A DNA stretch of 5,680 nt, taken from Bacteroidota bacterium (lineage in GTDB: Bacteria > Bacteroidota > Bacteroidia > Flavobacteriales > Flavobacteriaceae). Shown here piece after piece: positions 5,289 through 5,680 of this stretch. Each line of letters begins with the position of its first letter. Positions within the stretch are counted from its first letter, which is position 1. The notes below the pieces were generated by a model. That model saw only the letters and a program-made list of their open reading frames with translations. It ran no database searches and was not told the origin of the DNA. A program made the translations under genes and the position numbers. The DNA is taken from the NCBI GenBank assembly GCA_023393485.1, contig JAEWLD010000187.1, forward strand, positions 1 through 5,680. Reading direction: 5' to 3'.

Positions 5289-5680
5289 ATGAAGAAGTTT
5301 ACGATTGAATTCACCTGGGCTGTAATTTTCACGCTCGCGTCGTTGCTTTGGAACGTTTTGGAAAAAGCGCTCGGTTATCACGACGATAAAATCGGCAGCC
5401 AGATGTTGTTTTCGATGTTGTTCTGGCTTGTCAGCATTCCCATTTACATTTTCGCGATCAGGGACAAGCAAAAACACTATTTCCACGACCGGGCCAATTG
5501 GACACAATTGTTTTTGTCGGGAATCGTGTTGTCTGTATTTGCGGCTTTGATGTGCCCACTTGCCGTGTATATCAATCTGAATGTGATCAGTCCTGATTTC
5601 GTTGGAAACGGAACACGTTATTTTGTCGAGGTCAAAAAAATGACGGCAGACAAAGCACTGATGTACGTCGGCTACAGAAG
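5289..5680 (+). CDS. DUF4199 family membrane protein, N-terminal part (runs off window)
   Basis: This is an inner-membrane protein of unknown function, probably of the DUF4199 family typical of Bacteroidota. The frame is open from the ATG at 5289 to the window edge (130 codons), so its C-terminus is missing; family members are usually about 170 residues. The N-terminus MKKFTIEFTWAVIF, with the following LLWNVLEKALGYHDDKI, is the characteristic family opening. Hydrophobic segments lie at about 8-24, 40-57 and 72-95; the family's last membrane helix would lie beyond the edge. A soluble segment with YFVEVKKMTADKA (about 111-122) follows the third helix. The start is supported by a -7 element 16 bases upstream and by divergent arrangement with the sulfur transporter. 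A minus-strand frame over 5507-5112 is an antisense artefact of this gene. No function can be given. Confidence 0.82.
   Translation, partial: MKKFTIEFTWAVIFTLASLLWNVLEKALGYHDDKIGSQMLFSMLFWLVSIPIYIFAIRDKQKHYFHDRANWTQLFLSGIVLSVFAALMCPLAVYINLNVISPDFVGNGTRYFVEVKKMTADKALMYVGYR

Noticed and set aside
5112..5507. Minus-strand open frame of 131 codons
   Set aside because: It is antisense to the DUF4199 gene, overlaps the transporter start, and crosses both promoters; its product resembles no known protein.
1..5680. CRISPR array, tRNA, rRNA or complete insertion sequence
   Set aside because: No regularly spaced long repeats, no tRNA- or rRNA-like stretch and no transposase frame were seen on either strand.

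Overview
The window looks like a chromosomal segment of a Bacteroidota bacterium of the Flavobacteriaceae type, probably Flavobacterium or a close relative with fairly high GC for that group. The evidence is the protein families present (a flavobacterial-type triosephosphate isomerase C-terminus, PrmA, ClpS, an OprO/P-type porin, a lipocalin-like lipoprotein and a DUF4199 membrane protein), the absence of clear Shine-Dalgarno sequences, and exact matches to the Bacteroidota -7 promoter element TAnnTTTG 15 to 34 bases before six start codons.

Layout. Positions 1-347 hold the 3' part of tpiA (+). A small secreted protein of unknown function follows (464-910, +), with its own promoter and a strong intrinsic terminator (938-972). 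A convergent outer-membrane porin (982-2223, -) is transcribed away from prmA (2324-3154, +) through a compact divergent promoter region. prmA and clpS (3179-3454, +) form a two-gene operon that ends at a hairpin (3457-3478). That hairpin also terminates the convergent lipoprotein gene (3501-3956, -). Next come the two halves of a YeeE/YedE-type sulfur transporter, both on the minus strand: 5197-4640 is the YeeE/YedE half and 4504-4064 the DUF6691 half. The 135-bp gap between them contains direct and inverted repeats. A divergent DUF4199 membrane-protein gene (5289 to the window end, +) runs off the right edge.

How the genes work together. tpiA, prmA and clpS are housekeeping genes for glycolysis, methylation of ribosomal protein L11, and adaptor-mediated proteolysis. 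The porin, secreted protein and lipoprotein belong to the cell envelope. The YeeE/YedE pair probably forms one thiosulfate or related sulfur-compound importer. Its two chains hold three cysteines in total (2+1), the number described for the single-chain thiosulfate transporter TsuA.

Most of the window is ordinary core genome, and I see no clearly new multi-gene system. The points most worth a second look are the split three-cysteine transporter, the repeat-filled spacer between its halves, the half-site arrays in the 5198-5288 divergent region, and the compact divergent porin/prmA promoters.
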